Source: Chlamydomonas reinhardtii
Taxonomy: Eukaryota; Chlorophyta; Chlorophyceae; Chlamydomonadales; Chlamydomonadaceae
NCBI RefSeq assembly: GCF_000002595.2
Contig: NC_057020.1
Coordinates: 825,512 to 889,511, forward strand
Direction of reading: 5' to 3'
DNA: 64,000 nt
The translations under genes and the position numbers were made by a program. This document shows, piece by piece, positions 35,639-47,750 of the stretch. The stretch's first letter is position 1; every line of letters begins with the position of its first letter. The notes below the pieces were generated by a model. It was given only the letters and a program-made list of their open reading frames with translations. It did not search any database and had not been told where the DNA came from.

Positions 35639-38600
35639 CTGCTGTTGCTGCTGCTGCTCTACAGCTGCGCCATCGCTGCTACAACGCCGCCGTTTGTTGT
35701 GGGGCGGCTCGTGGCTGGGGGCGCTGTCAGCGGCGGCAGCAACCCCACCGGCCTCGGCACCCGCCGCCGCTTCGGGTCTTGGCCTTGCCGCCGCCGGCGC
35801 GGGCTGCGATGCTGGCGCCACGTCTGCGGCAGACTCGCTGCTGCCGCTGCCCTCCGCTCCTGTCTCCGACTTCTCCTCCGCAAAACGCCTGTAGTGGTGG
35901 GCAGGGCATCTTACACGTATCCAACACACACACAGCCTTGCAGTCCTTTGAAGTGCCAATGCATAGCCAACACGTTCCTGATCGCCGCCTCCCCCAACAC
36001 GAGTACGGGCCACCTCCGCCCGCACCCGTTCACGTATGCACGGGCAGACACCACAACAGATCCACAAGCCCAACGGGCCGCCCCGCACCTGCGCTGCCCG
36101 TTCACGTGCGGGCGGGCGGGGCCTCCCATGCCCCTCCGGAAGAACAGGGGTAAGCCGTAGCTGCCGCCGTACTGCGTGTCGTTCGCGATGGGGTGCCCCA
36201 CGTGCTGCAGGTGCACACGGATCTGGTGTGTACGGCCGGTCTTGGGTACGGCCTCAACCACACTGCAGTGTGTCGTACGTGGCGGCGGTGGTACGGCAGG
36301 TGTGGGTTGCGATGACAGGGCAGGTGTGGGTGAGCAAGTGGGAAGCAGTGTAGGTCAACGATGGTGGCACGACCAGCGGGAGCGCCGGGATGGCGGCTGT
36401 GTGCGTGGGTGGGTATGCGAGCGGCGCATGGCACCCACTGGTGGGAGGCACGTAGCATAGGCCTGTTCGCACCCACCTACCCACCCGCACGCCGTGTCTT
36501 TCACACACGTACACGACCACACACATGCACCCCACCTGGTCAGCCCGTCAGGCGACACGCTCAGTCGCCGGAAGTGCGTCTCAGCGGGTTTGGCGCTCGC
36601 CACCAGAGCCGGCGGCAGAGCCGTGGCGCCGTCAGCCGCCAGGCCGGAGGCGGGCACGGGCGTGGCGTGGTTGGTCTTGGCTTCCCACCCCAGCGGCGTG
36701 TCAACCACCATGACGCCTCCGGACAGCGAGGAGGTGTCCGGGAACACGCCCTGCACTCGGGCCACGTAGGCCTTGGCGCAGCCGCGCTCCTGACATGGGG
36801 ATGGAGGGTTGCAGAGTCAGAGGTGGGGATGGGGGTTTGATGAAGTGAGGCAAGAGCGAGCTTGCGTGGGGTTCCACATCAGCCCGGCACCTTCTCGGTC
36901 CTAACCGCCTCGAAAAGCCCTGCCTTAACCCCACTTTCTGATGATACTGGGACTTGTTCATTGTGCCCGGCACATAACCCCACCCCACCCTACCCCACCC
37001 CGTTCTCTTGCCTCCTCCACCACCACCACCACCACCACCACCACCACCACCACCACCACCACCACCACCACCACCACCACCACCACCACGCCTCCCTCAC
37101 CTCCAGCAGCACCCGCATGCGCCCCGCCACTGCGCTGCTGCGCGCCAGCAACAGCACGCCGCTGACCGGCTTGTCCAGGCGGTACGTCGGGTACAGCGGC
37201 CACAGGCCCGGGTGCGTGGCCTGCAGCGCGGCGCGGTGGTGTCACAGTGAGGGGTTTGATTTGAAATTAGTCCAGGAAGTGGTGAACGGTAGACAATCTT
37301 GGGGGCCAGCAACCAATACCGACGGTGATGCCCGAATGGGGGAGTTGTTGATGTGTCCCGCAGTGTGACGGATGCGGCACGAGTCAGAGCACTAGGCTGG
37401 GACGTGGCGGAAGCACACACGAGGCAGAAGCACGCACGCCCCGCAGTCCCCTGACAGTTGTAGCTTGCAGGGGCATCCTTCTGGGTGGTATCCTTCCAGA
37501 GGCCAACACGGCTACATGGGGCTTGCTCCCTGCGCAAGGCTCTACACACAGGTCCTTCCCCTTGTGCTTTCCACGCACACACAGTGGATGGCCTCGCCTC
37601 CTTTCCCCTCCCACACCTCCCCACCACCACCGTCGCCACGCGCACCTGCACGACGCCCATGACGGTGTTCTTACGGTACTGGCCCACTGTGTGCACGGGC
37701 ATGCAGGCGGGCTTGTTGACGGCCACGAAGTCGTCAGACACACCTAGAATCTGTTGGTTGAAGAGGGCGTCGGTTTTGCGGGGGCACGGGGTTTGTTCTG
37801 GAAGTGTTCACTGTGACACGGGCCCCTTGAGTCCCAAACCGCACCACATTTCCTCCTACCTCCCATCCCACCTCCTTCCACCTCGAGCCCTCACACCTCT
37901 CGTCCTCCCACCTCTCACCTCCACATCGCCCTGGAGCACCGGCGGCTCGTGCCTGTGGATGAAGTGCCGGATGCACATGCCCGCACGTAGCGGCTTGCTG
38001 GCCGCCCAGCCTCCACCCCCGCCTCCACCCCCACTGCCACGTCCGCCGCCCGGCACCTTGCCCTCCACCCGCAGTCGCCCCGTTGCCACCGCCTGTGTGT
38101 AGTAGTCCTCACTCAACATGGGAAACTCCTACGGAAGTGACAACAGGGAGCGGGAAGGGGGTCTCAATCGTGCGTTTCATGTGTTTGTGTGTTTGTGTGT
38201 CATATGACGAAGGGATCGGGGGCGGTCCAGAGCTAGCTTGTTTCGGACAAGAGGGCCAGGGAAACGCATGGCATCATGCACACAGTCGAGCCCTTCCCTC
38301 GCCCCCTTAACGACACGTAAACACATGCCGTACAGCTGCATGCGAACCACGCGCACACAACGCGCACTCACACTCCTGCCCTTACCTCGGCCATGAGTTG
38401 CATGAGCGGGCGGCCGTCCTGTCGCTGCTTCACATAGCACTTGAAGTCAAAATAGTATGGCTTCACCTGTGTGCGTGGTAGTGAGATAGCGGCTCTCTTG
38501 ATGCTTAGGAATGGCCAGTCGTGAAGACAAGCGGTCAACACCTCCATTAATGGGTTCGACTGAAAGCTGGCTGGATACGGCCTCAACATCAAGGCGTCAA

Positions 38601-39526
38601 AGCCAGCACAGCCGCAACTGCATCGAGGCGCTAACGCCAGCACCGCCACTGTGATCTGCCGCTGGATGAACGAAAGGCAAAAGCACCGACCAAGCCACTC
38701 ACCAGCCGCAGCCCTCGCACGAACACGTAGTCCTGTAGCACGAGAGAGTCAGGGATAAATGACGCTCAGCGGAGTGGCGCGGAGTGGTGCGCAAGGATGC
38801 GAATTACAATTGAAAGGACAAGCCGGCAGTCGGTGTCCTCAGCGGCGGGTGCGCACGCAGCACCTTGACGCCGTGCAGGCGTTTATACCCCGCAGCTGCG
38901 CACATGCACGTGCACGTGCCGGCATGCGCGCCTGTACCACGTCAAGTTATTGGCTGGCTATGCGGACATTCGGTGGTTCCACACCGGCGGCGCCATACCG
39001 TACGTACCTCGGGATGCGGCGCCGACGCGGCGTCCTCGATGACGGTGCCTGGCGGCAGCTCCGGCGGCACAAACGACGCACTGGCCGCTTGCACCGCGCC
39101 GCCGCCACCGCCCTTGCGACCATCCTTTGAGCCGCAGCCTTTGCGGCCGCCGCCGCCACCACCACCCGGCTGCTTGGCGGGAGTGCGCCCTCGCTGCTCA
39201 CCGCCGATTGCCGCCCCCGCGGTTCCGGCGTCGGGGGTGGCGCCGCTGCTGCCAACCTCTGGCTCCTTGTCCCCGTCGCGCTCAACTTCCATTGTGTTGC
39301 TGTCTAATTCAGCACGGCGCTCCGCGGGAGCGCTCGCCAGTGAGGTCGGCGGCGCTTCAGGCTCGACTTTGGCAAGTATAGTCACGGTTGCTGCTTCCGT
39401 TGCCGGCAGTGACGCAACTGTCGTTTTTATTGGGTACTTAACGTGGCAATTGAAGCTAAACAAGGCCTTTCTGAGCGGTTGTGACTGAAGCCTGAACACG
39501 TTCAGCCCTGGGCGTGCGAAACTCAT
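34748..39526 (-). CDS. Pus9/RPUSD2-type tRNA pseudouridine synthase (RluA family)
   Basis: Ten minus-strand exons (39526-39008, 38732-38703, 38466-38386, 38128-37919, 37750-37646, 37220-37101, 36789-36536, 36262-36089, 35888-35432, 35116-34748) join in phase to 772 residues. The N-terminus ([15 protein letters not shown]) looks like an organelle presequence. The eukaryotic Pus9/RPUSD2 signature [13 protein letters not shown] follows, then an S4-like segment ([17 protein letters not shown]) and HRHEPPV. The catalytic motif is [15 protein letters not shown], with the conserved Asp. The motif [17 protein letters not shown] is also present. This group modifies U32 of tRNAs. After the catalytic domain come a 22-residue polyglutamine run (35591-35656) and an Ala/Gly-rich linker. 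The Cys-rich end [24 protein letters not shown] and PLPEWA also occurs at the end of human RPUSD2. Exon 2 is only 30 nt. Confidence 0.92.
37017..37090. repeat. (CAC)n trinucleotide repeat in an intron
   Basis: About 24 units of CAC/CCA start 11 bp inside the donor of intron 6 of the pseudouridine synthase gene. Apparent poly-His or poly-Val frames here are artefacts. Confidence 0.97.
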
Positions 39527-39735
39527 TCACCTCACTTTTACAGGTCTATCAGACATCCCTAGGTTAAGCGTACATGCAGCGTGCGCAGTATTTGCATGAT
39601 GAACAACCGAAATTTTGGATTCAGTCCTTCGGTCACAGCAATCGGGTTAGTTAGCGTATACGAACTGTTAATTGTGACGACAGCAATAACAATAGGAAAC
39701 TCCCACCTTCAGCACACGCCTTTACCAAGGAATGC
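39527..39735. promoter_or_regulatory. 209-bp bidirectional promoter spacer
   Basis: This is the whole space between the divergent start codons of the pseudouridine synthase (minus) and the SUVR3-like gene (plus). It is AT-richer than its surroundings, with gttaattgtgacgacagcaa and acaataggaaac. With so little room, the two genes are very likely to share regulatory DNA. Confidence 0.65.
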
Positions 39736-42494
39736 ATGGCGACGCCTCCCAGTGACGCGTTTATTGCCATATACTCATGTCTGCCGGTCACGCGAAGCAC
39801 AGGGGCTCTCGCCTGCAGCTGCAAAGCGGCAGCCGCGGCGTGGCAGGCCTACGCTGCACGGCTGACTCGGGACATCTCGGGGGGGCAGGAACAGCTGCCA
39901 GTGCCCGTCGACCCGCCACCACACACCAGGTAAAGTCGCGCTCCCTACTTGCCCAACTCACCCACTGTCATCTGTCAACGATTGTCAACATACAAACATT
40001 TCCGCCACCAGCTGCTCCGCCGGCTTGGAAGGCGCAGCACCAGTACAGGCTTACGTTCTTGCCTCCCTCGGTGTGTATGCAGCCGAACTGCGCCCCTGCC
40101 CCTGGACACCAGATACACCCGCGACAGCGTGCATGGCGCCGCGGCGGTCGGTGACATTCCCAGCGGCCAAGGTGGATGCTGTGCTTCCTGCACATGCTGT
40201 CGACAACAACTTGATGACGCTGTCGACCAGAACAGCCTTGGCAAATCTTTACTCGGCGAGGGTAAAGCGCACGCATCTGCGACTGACGCAGCAGCTCCCG
40301 CCGCCAAGCGCCCGCGCCGATGCAACAATGACGACAGCAGTAGCAGCCGTGGCGCAACCGGCAGGCGTAGTTGCAGTGGCAGTAGCGGCAGTAGCGAGGA
40401 GAGCGATGGAGAGGGGTGGAGCTGCTGCGGGTGTGGCGTGCTCATGCCGGCGGGTGTCCGCGCCTACCAGCCGAACGGGAGGGGCCTGAAGCCCGAGCTG
40501 CTTGCACAGGTGCGCAATGTATGCGTACGATTCAGGTCTGGGTCACGTGTCGTGTGCATCGTCTTAGTACCAGTCCCAACATGCGAAGCTAGCGAACTTG
40601 GTGCCTCGCCACTCGCGGGGATCATATGAACCTTCCAATACTTGTGGACATACCTTCAAACCTACACAACGGTCATGCACCGTATGCGCTACAGGCGTCC
40701 GCTGCTGCCTTCATCCTGGAATGTGGCCCCGCATGCGCATGTCGCCACCCGGCCCAGCCCGCGCACAGCACCCGCGGCGCCATCGCCCTTGTGGATGCAG
40801 GGATTGGGGACGACACGGCGACGCCGCCGGGGTGCGTGCTGGGCTGCGCTGCCCGGCTAACGCAACACGGGCTGGCGGCGCGTGTGCGTCTGTCGTGGGT
40901 GCCCGGCAAGGTGCGCCCCAACAGGCATCTAGATGCCAGGGCCTTCACGTTCGTTGGGTGTTCTTGCAGGCAGCACGCAGCATTGCGGCACGCGCCCACA
41001 TACGTTTGTCCTCACTCGCCTGGTATCGTGCGCGTGCTACCCAGGGATGGGCCGCGTTTGCCGCCGAGCCCCTGCCCGCCGGCGCCTTCGTGTGCCGCTA
41101 TGAAGGGGAGCTGCTGCGCAGCGGGGAGGCGGAGCGGCGGCTACGGCACGTGTACGACTGCAGCAGTAGCAGTCGTTATGGTAGCAGCAGTGGCAGTAGC
41201 AGCCGCAGTAGCAGTGGCAGTGGCAGCACGGGCGCTGGCTTCTATAAGGAGGAGGGAGAGGAGGTGGAGCGGAAGGAGGTGGGGCGTGCGACGGATGCCT
41301 GCGTCAGAGGGCAAGGCGACCGCGGCGGCGGCGGCGCGGGCCGGCAACGACCGCGGATAGGAGGCGACGGCGGCACGAGAGAAGGTGGCGACAGCGCCGA
41401 TGGCGCCGGTGCGGGCGAAGGCCATGCGTTGCTGGTGAGCTACATGTGTGTTTTCGGGGACAGTCGGGAGGCACACGGAAAGGGAAGTGAAATACAAGTC
41501 ACTTCTACATGTTGCGGGCTCATCCTGCCAGTAAATTTGTCGACTCGAATCGAGGCCCCCACTCGTGCATTGCTGGCTGGCAACACTAGGACGTGTGCTG
41601 GCTGCCGCCAGACGGCGGTCGGCCGGCGGGGCGAGTGCACACCGCCGCGCACCCGTCTGCACTGGTCCCTGGTCCGTGTGTGTACGCCTTCCGGCGTGGG
41701 TTTGGTTCCCCGCCAGCGCCCTCCGTCTGCCCGGCGGTGCCGCAGGTTGTGCGCGAGGTGCTGCCCAGCGGACTGGCCCTGCGGCTCAACATTGATGCCA
41801 CGCGCCTCGGCAATGTGGCCCGCTTCTTCAACCACAGGTAGGCACGGGACACTTCAACTGATGGGCTTGTACATCCAATGGGGGAACGGTGATCTGGATT
41901 CCATGGGGTAGCTGCCTGCGGCTGAAACACACACGTCTGTGTGGCGCGCATTTGTCCTGTTCCATTATAACACACACGTGCATTACTGCCTTGAAAACCG
42001 GCGTCACTGACAAGCTCCCTGGTTGGCACCCACACGGCCACACGGCCACACGCAGCTGCGACGGCGGCTGCCTGCTGCCTGTGGTGGTGCGGCGGCGCGG
42101 CAGCCTGGTGCCTGGTGTGGGCTTGTTCGCGCGGCGCGACATAAGCGTGGGCGAGGAGCTCACATTCCCTTACGGTGCGCCCAACGCGGGGCCAGGCAGG
42201 TCAATACCGCTTGAGGAGCAGCGCCGGGCCACGCCGGTGGCGGATGCAGGTGTTGGTGCTTTTGTTGGAGGAGGTCATGGGGAGGATGTGAACCCTGGAA
42301 AGTCACGGGATGAGGCGTCACGGGCGGAGCGCCAGGCGCGAAAGCTACAGGCAGGGCCGGGGCCGGTGCAGGGCGCCACGGGGGTGGGGAGCACAGGCGT
42401 GGAAAGGTCGCCAGCCAAGCGCGCCCCAACACCACGGCGCTGCCTGTGTGGCACGAGTGCGTGCCTGGGTTTCATGCCAGCGGACCCAGCATAG
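39736..42494 (+). CDS. SUVR3-like SET-domain histone methyltransferase (H3K9 type) with an F-box-like N-terminus
   Basis: Six exons (39736-39929, about 40038-40509, 40695-40910, 41045-41434, 41746-41837, 42056-42494) give about 600 residues. Residues 1-50 (FIAIYSCLPVTRSTGALACSC) resemble the F-box-like start of plant SUVR3. Cys-rich pre-SET parts follow: GCCASCTCC, WSCCGCGVLMP and ECGPACACR. The SET domain is then split over four exons: GWAAFAAEPLPAGAFVCRYEG, VVREVLPSGLALRLNIDATR, LGNVARFFNHSCDGG and ISVGEELTFPYG. The post-SET CLCGTSACLGFMP ends the protein. The string of motifs matches Arabidopsis SUVR3 almost segment by segment, so orthology is likely. SUV-group enzymes methylate H3K9 and help silencing. 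A Ser/Gly-rich insert interrupts the SET domain in exon 4. The exon 2 acceptor is uncertain (40037 or 40043 as last intron base). Confidence 0.88.
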
Positions 42495-42865
42495 GCGATG
42501 CAGTGGAGTTGTTAAGAGGTGTTGTTTATCTCACATTTGCGGTGCTGAGGGGTGGTTTGATATTGTTAACAAGTCCGCCAGAAGATGATAAGTATAAAGT
42601 ATTGCTGTTGCGGCCGTCGTGCAAGGGCAGGCGCGGCTGCAGGACGTCACAACAGAGGATGAGCGGGTTACACCTCCTTGCGGTCGCGTGCCGCCACATC
42701 GTTCAGGAAACGGAGGCCGTTCGTCCTCCCGTTCCATTAATTCAACATCACGACCTGTCGTGCTCTATCCCCCCTACAGCCTTGTGAAAGGGTACCGCGT
42801 GCAAGGCCATGCGGAGCGCCTGGCCGGATGGCGCACGCATAGCTGCCTCGCCTCGCACACCGAAG

Positions 42866-42940
42866 CTTGCGGGCACCGTCTTCCGAACCTTGCGGGCACC
42901 GTCTTCCAAACCTTGCGGGCACCATCTTATCAACTTTTGC
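42866..42940. repeat. 23-bp minisatellite, about 3.3 units
   Basis: Units starting cttgcgggcaccgtcttcc repeat at 42866, 42889 and 42912, with a partial fourth unit. Units 1 and 2 differ by one base. Later units are more diverged. Confidence 0.9.
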
Positions 42941-43465
42941 GGGCAGCCTTACTTCCTTACTTCAAAGCACTCTATAGCTCGGCGGCGCACTTGTTCGGGT
43001 TGTACTGTGGCACCCAACCCTGAACACACAGCCCTTGTGAAATCCACCCATGCAGAGAAGCTTCGTAAACACCACAACCAGACACCGCAAAACGGCGCTA
43101 CAGCACAGAAACATAAAACATGTGCCGGCGGTGTTGGGTGCAGCTGATGTCGCAACAACGGCCTCGGTGCAAATCATACGAGTCTGAAGCTAACACACCT
43201 TCCAAGTCAATGGGCGGCCGATCAGCACGCCTGTTACGTCACCCTCCCGCCCTCGTGTCACTTGCGCACGGCAAGCAAAAAGCGTCATCCCTAACTGCCA
43301 CTGTATGAAACGTTCAATGTCGAGCTCACCAAAGCACTTGACCTCTAGTACCGCTGCAAGCACAACCTATCTCAGCTCTCTGCAATGAAGGCACACATTA
43401 TGCAGCAGACACCGTACCGCTCGGGTCAAAAGTCAAAACTCAAGACTCTCGTCCAGGCCACACTC

Positions 43466-43470
43466 TTACA
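43466..43470 (-). terminator. Probable TGTAA polyadenylation signal of TAB2
   Basis: This is the first TGTAA on the minus strand downstream of the TAB2 stop, about 390 bp away. It implies a 3' untranslated region of about 400 bp. Confidence 0.5.
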
Positions 43471-43856
43471 TTCTCTCTTCGCGTAGAACACTTCAGCCGT
43501 GACAGGGGCCAAGGACACCCATATCGCCCGGCCTTCCTGGCAGGTCTACGGCTGGTGCAACCGGAACTGCAGTAGCCGACTCCACAGGCGCTGGTTTCCG
43601 GCGTTCACTAAAATACCGGGTACTACAAGCGCCGGGGCGCCATGGACCCGTCCCGCTGCAATCCCCCAGGGTTCTCACTTCCGCCGCCTGCGCGCTCCCT
43701 GCCGCTGCTCTGGATGCGCTCGCCCGCCGTCCCTTTCGAGGCACGTCCCCGAAAGGGACGTGCCTCGGGCCCGCGCCACAGCACTGGCAGGCACCCAATG
43801 CTGCGCGGGCACACCAGTACAGCGCATGCCGCACACTGCATCACGGGGGGGGGCGT

Positions 43857-46451
43857 CTAGATGGTCGGGGGCTCGCAGTCCTGCAGCAGCCACAGCCCGT
43901 TCAGCTCTTCCGAGTCGGGGTCCGGCTGCACCGCCAGGAAGTGGACGCCCCTGCGGACAAGCGCACATGGTAGGTCGCGACGTCAGCAGGTCAGCAGGCG
44001 TACACAGCAGGACAGCTTGTTTTGGAGGCAGCATTCTTGCAACGCCCAAACCTGCTCAGCAGTCAACAGAGTGATATCAGCCACCGGCGCCTGAACAGGT
44101 CTCGTTGTGACCCGGAAGCCGGAATCGCACGACCACTGCTGGTCCACAGCCAACTGTGACACAGCTTACAGTCGGCGCCCCAGTTCCCATTCCGCTCCTG
44201 CCCATAACCCTACCCCTCCCATCTTCTCGTCAGCAAAATTATGCATGGTGCCCCTCCCCACGTGCCTACCGCAACCCGACACGCCACACTCCCCAGGCCG
44301 TGCATCCAGGCAACAAACACGCAAGCTCACTTGACGCCCTGCTTGGCGATCTCCCAGCCCTCCGCCTCGCCGATCGAGTCCTCGTTCGGCCGCCAGCTGC
44401 CGTACTTCCACCGCTGGTTAACGCCCGTCTCCAGGATGAGGCACGAGCGCGCCACGTCCGCCTTCACCGCCGCGATCTCCAGACCGTTGGTCCAAGCAGC
44501 CAGCGGCAGCGCGCGGCGGCTGAATACCACGACGCCGGGAATGAGGATGTCGGCGGGCAGGTCCGCCAGCCCCACCGTGCCCAGAGTGAAGCCGCTGCCG
44601 AAGATCTCGGCCTACGCGGTGGAACCAGCCGGTGGTTATGAGGTTGTCAGGGTGCGGGGCAGCAGCAAGTGCATCATGGGCGTGATGGAGATGACGCAGC
44701 GGTGCGTGTGGCTTTACCGCCCCCCATCGAACCCGGCCCTCCATCCGCTAACGCGTGAGGCCTGCCGTCCTGACCGCTATCCATGCCTGATTTTCGCTGG
44801 TATTGAACGCCTTCATCCTACTATCCGGCCACCCAGCCGAGATATGCATTCATCCAGCTTCGCGTGCCTGAAGTGCCTAAAGACGCGGCCCGGCCGTGTA
44901 ACGCTGCACCGCGCTTGCGATAGCGGATTTGCCCTCTCTTGGGTGCCCTTCCAGCCTCCTGTCTTCACCCCCGCTGAAACCGCATGGTGCGTACCACACG
45001 CGCACGCCCTGGCGGCGGGTCCATCTCTGCACGAGAAACCCCACGCACAGCCGCAGACTGATCCCGCCTGCGAACCATCGCCCACTCACGTCATCCACGC
45101 GCTTGAGCATCTGGAGGAGAGTGCCCAGAGGCAGCTGCACGAATGCCCACTGCTCGCCACGGAGGGCGTCGGGGAGAGCCTGCAGCAGGGAAAGGACACG
45201 CCAGAGATTCAGGGTAGGTCGACTGATGTTGGTGCAGCGGGCGAGCGGTCAGGGGAGCACATAGAACGACCGAAGCCGTACTGCGTTCAAGCACGAAACC
45301 ACAAAAACGCCCCTCAACACGTTTGACTGCCGGGTGCTGGCCCCGCCCGCCACCCGCCCTACACACATTCCAACTCCCCTTCAACCTCTGCCCGACCCAG
45401 ATCCCGCTGCGCCGGGCGCCGCCGCCTGACAATCCTGCCAGCCCTGAGGCGGCGCCTTCACCGCCGCCGCCCGCCATCCGACCCCTTGCCAAACTCCACA
45501 TGCTGCGCAATGCGCCCCCACCTCCGGTGGCCCCAGGTCCAGCTGGAACAGCGACTGCGCCTTGTCGCTAAAGCGCGGGTCCTGCTTGTACACCGACTCT
45601 AGCCGCTCGTTGATCCAAGCTGCGGCCTCAGGATGGGGATACAAAGCTTGGTCACGGTGGCTGACTTAAGGGACTCACACATCCATACTCAGTGCTCGTA
45701 TCCAGCATCGTATTGCCACAGCGTAGGAAGGCAGTGACGCACCCCTCGGCAGGACCCACTGCACAAAACCCTCTGCCTGCACTAAGCCGCCCCGGCCCCT
45801 CGTCCCGGCGCCAGCACAACCTGCAAACCTCTCCCCTCGTCTCCCCCTCCTCAAACACACTCACACATGACAGTGAAGCAGCGGCGGCTGGGGACGGCCT
45901 TGATTTGGCAGTCCGTCAGCGCCTTGGTGATGATGGTTTGCATTTGACTCCTGAAGAACCGGGCCTTCTCTGGCCGCTCAGCACCGGCCTGGGCAAGAAT
46001 CCGCTCGATGGTGCGCTTGAGCTGCACGCGCGAGGAATTGAGCATGAGCCGAGGTTCTGCAAACAACTCCGGCCTGCACCCCCGGCGTGCTTACCTCTGC
46101 GCTGTTGATCTTGCTGTTCGGAAAGTACTCAGAGTACTCAAAATTGCGCTCAGGGTCGCAAATCAGCAGCTCCCAAACCTTCTTTCCGCGCTCATCCAGC
46201 AGCGGGCGAGAACAGAAGTCGATCTCCCAGACCGATGATTTGGGCAGCCCTTTAGCTGCGCTCGATGTACTCGGCTGCGTGACTGCCGTGTCGTGCGCTG
46301 CCTGTGCAAAGACGACCCGATGCTCGACGCGCCGTCCGGTTTGCTGGACTCGCGCCCTGATGGCACGGAGCCTTGGCTGCAGCTTCACATTTGCCGATGT
46401 TGACGGGCGTCCGGCGTGGCCCAGGCCCTGGTTTCCTAGGAGCAGCGACAT
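43857..46451 (-). CDS. TAB2: TAB2, chloroplast psaB translation factor
   Basis: Six minus-strand exons (46451-46095, 46021-45865, 45619-45522, 45179-45090, 44610-44330, 43950-43857) join in phase to 358 residues. The first ~70 residues are a chloroplast transit region ([14 protein letters not shown]...). The conserved family blocks then appear in order: [77 protein letters not shown] and [20 protein letters not shown]. In Chlamydomonas, Tab2 is an RNA-binding protein needed to start translation of psaB mRNA, and so for photosystem I assembly. Its Arabidopsis relative ATAB2 serves both photosystems. All key blocks are present, so it looks complete. It is followed at some distance on the same strand by ELF1 upstream. 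Confidence 0.96.
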
Positions 46452-47217
46452 CTGCCACTCGTGTGACTCTACAACACGCCAAGAGTAGATCCTTTAGCGG
46501 TTATGACCACAGAATAACAAACGAATTGACATAATAATCTAGGGCGTCTTCCTAAACGAGGAGCAGTGAAGCCGCTTGCATTGAGCACAGACCCATTCTG
46601 AGCCGCTGTCGCGCGCTTCCGGACGCAAAAACAAACGTTACATTGCCCGAATGACAGTCAACCCAAATGCCAAGAGGCTCGTCTGAGCCTCCACTTCAAA
46701 ACGCCCCCGCCAGGCGCATCCTGCCACGGCATCCCCACCACATTGGCTCTTGCCTCTCTTGCAAACTTGCCGTTTGCCGTCCGCTCCCTTCAGCGGCAAG
46801 CACCAACCCCAAGATGCACCCGGCGTACACTGCACGCATCACTGCATAGCACTGCATATCGCGCTCAGGTAGCTCGAGTCTCCGACCGAGTTGACCCCCA
46901 TCCCCATTCCGCTCTCACCGATCCGGCCCACACGGCCCTCATTAGCTCACAGCTCACCGATTGTCACCGCATTCCTGACTGCGCGGTATAGCTTCTACCT
47001 ATCGTATCACGGCTGTCTGAAGGGCCCATGCCAGCAAGCCACCAGCACCCAGCTCCGTCTGCACAGAGAATGTCACTCGGCTGCAGGTAAAAGACACCGC
47101 GCTGCTCACTTAATGACGTCCCGCAGTCCTTGAATTTGAAGTCAGTGTGCGCGCAAGGCCTCCACGGCGGCAGTGTCAACGCGTGTCGATACACCCGCCT
47201 CCGCAACGGTCCTTCCA
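46452..47217. other. Intergenic: TAB2 promoter and ELF1 3' region
   Basis: 766 bp without a recognisable gene. A minus-strand TGTAA at 46638-46642 could be the ELF1 polyadenylation signal, which would give a 3' untranslated region of about 580 bp. Confidence 0.45.
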
Positions 47218-47750
47218 CTACTTGTTGGCCTCCTCGCACGAGTCTAACCAGTCATGGTAAACATCCACGGCGTCCGTCAGCGGCGTGCATCGGCTCTCGT
47301 ACTTTTGGCTGCACTGCAGGGACGGATATCGTGGGGCAACACCGGAGGCCTCGGTCAAAGTCAACTTTGCAAGCTCACACAGGCGGCACATTCTGGAGCT
47401 GTGCAGTACATAGCGTGATCCCGTAGCACTGCTAGAACACGCTACGAGTAGGATGCGATGCAAAGGGTGTTGTGATCCGCGAGCCCCGCCGGCGCAAACC
47501 AGTCCGCGTCTTGACCGCCCCCCCCCCCCCCAAAGACGCCCTACACCCCAGGGGTTCTCCTGAACCCCTTCAAGCTACACCTTAGTTTGTCACCAACCTG
47601 TGAGCACTTGGCCGTGGCTCGCCCCATATCGCGGTCGAAGTTGATAGATACGGACTTGCTGCTGTTGCAGAAAGGGCACGAGAAAAGCGTGTCCAGCTTC
47701 GCGCGGGCCTTCTTCGGTGGAGGTTTGCTGCCTCCCTTGCGCTTGCCCAT
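47218..47750 (-). CDS. ELF1: ELF1/ELOF1 transcription elongation factor homologue
   Basis: Two exons (47750-47598 and 47313-47218) join in phase to 82 residues, the usual size of this family (about 80). The basic start MGKRKGGSKPPPKKARAKLD and the zinc ribbon with CPFCN at residues 25-29 and CSQC at about 49-52 are complete. The second pair is split by the intron. The C-terminal helix DAVDVYHDWLDSCEEAN matches the conserved DVY-DW-D-CE end. Elf1 binds RNA polymerase II near the downstream DNA and helps passage through nucleosomes. It acts in the nucleus. Nothing is missing. The upstream TSS region is unremarkable. Confidence 0.95.

Larger units (their letters stand above)
42495..43856. other. 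Convergent intergenic region between SUVR3-like and TAB2
   Basis: No gene was recognised. It contains the 23-bp minisatellite at 42866-42940 and the likely TAB2 polyadenylation signal at 43466-43470. Around 43730-43765 there is an inverted-repeat-like stretch (cgaggcacgtcccc and its complement) that could form a hairpin. Confidence 0.5.
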
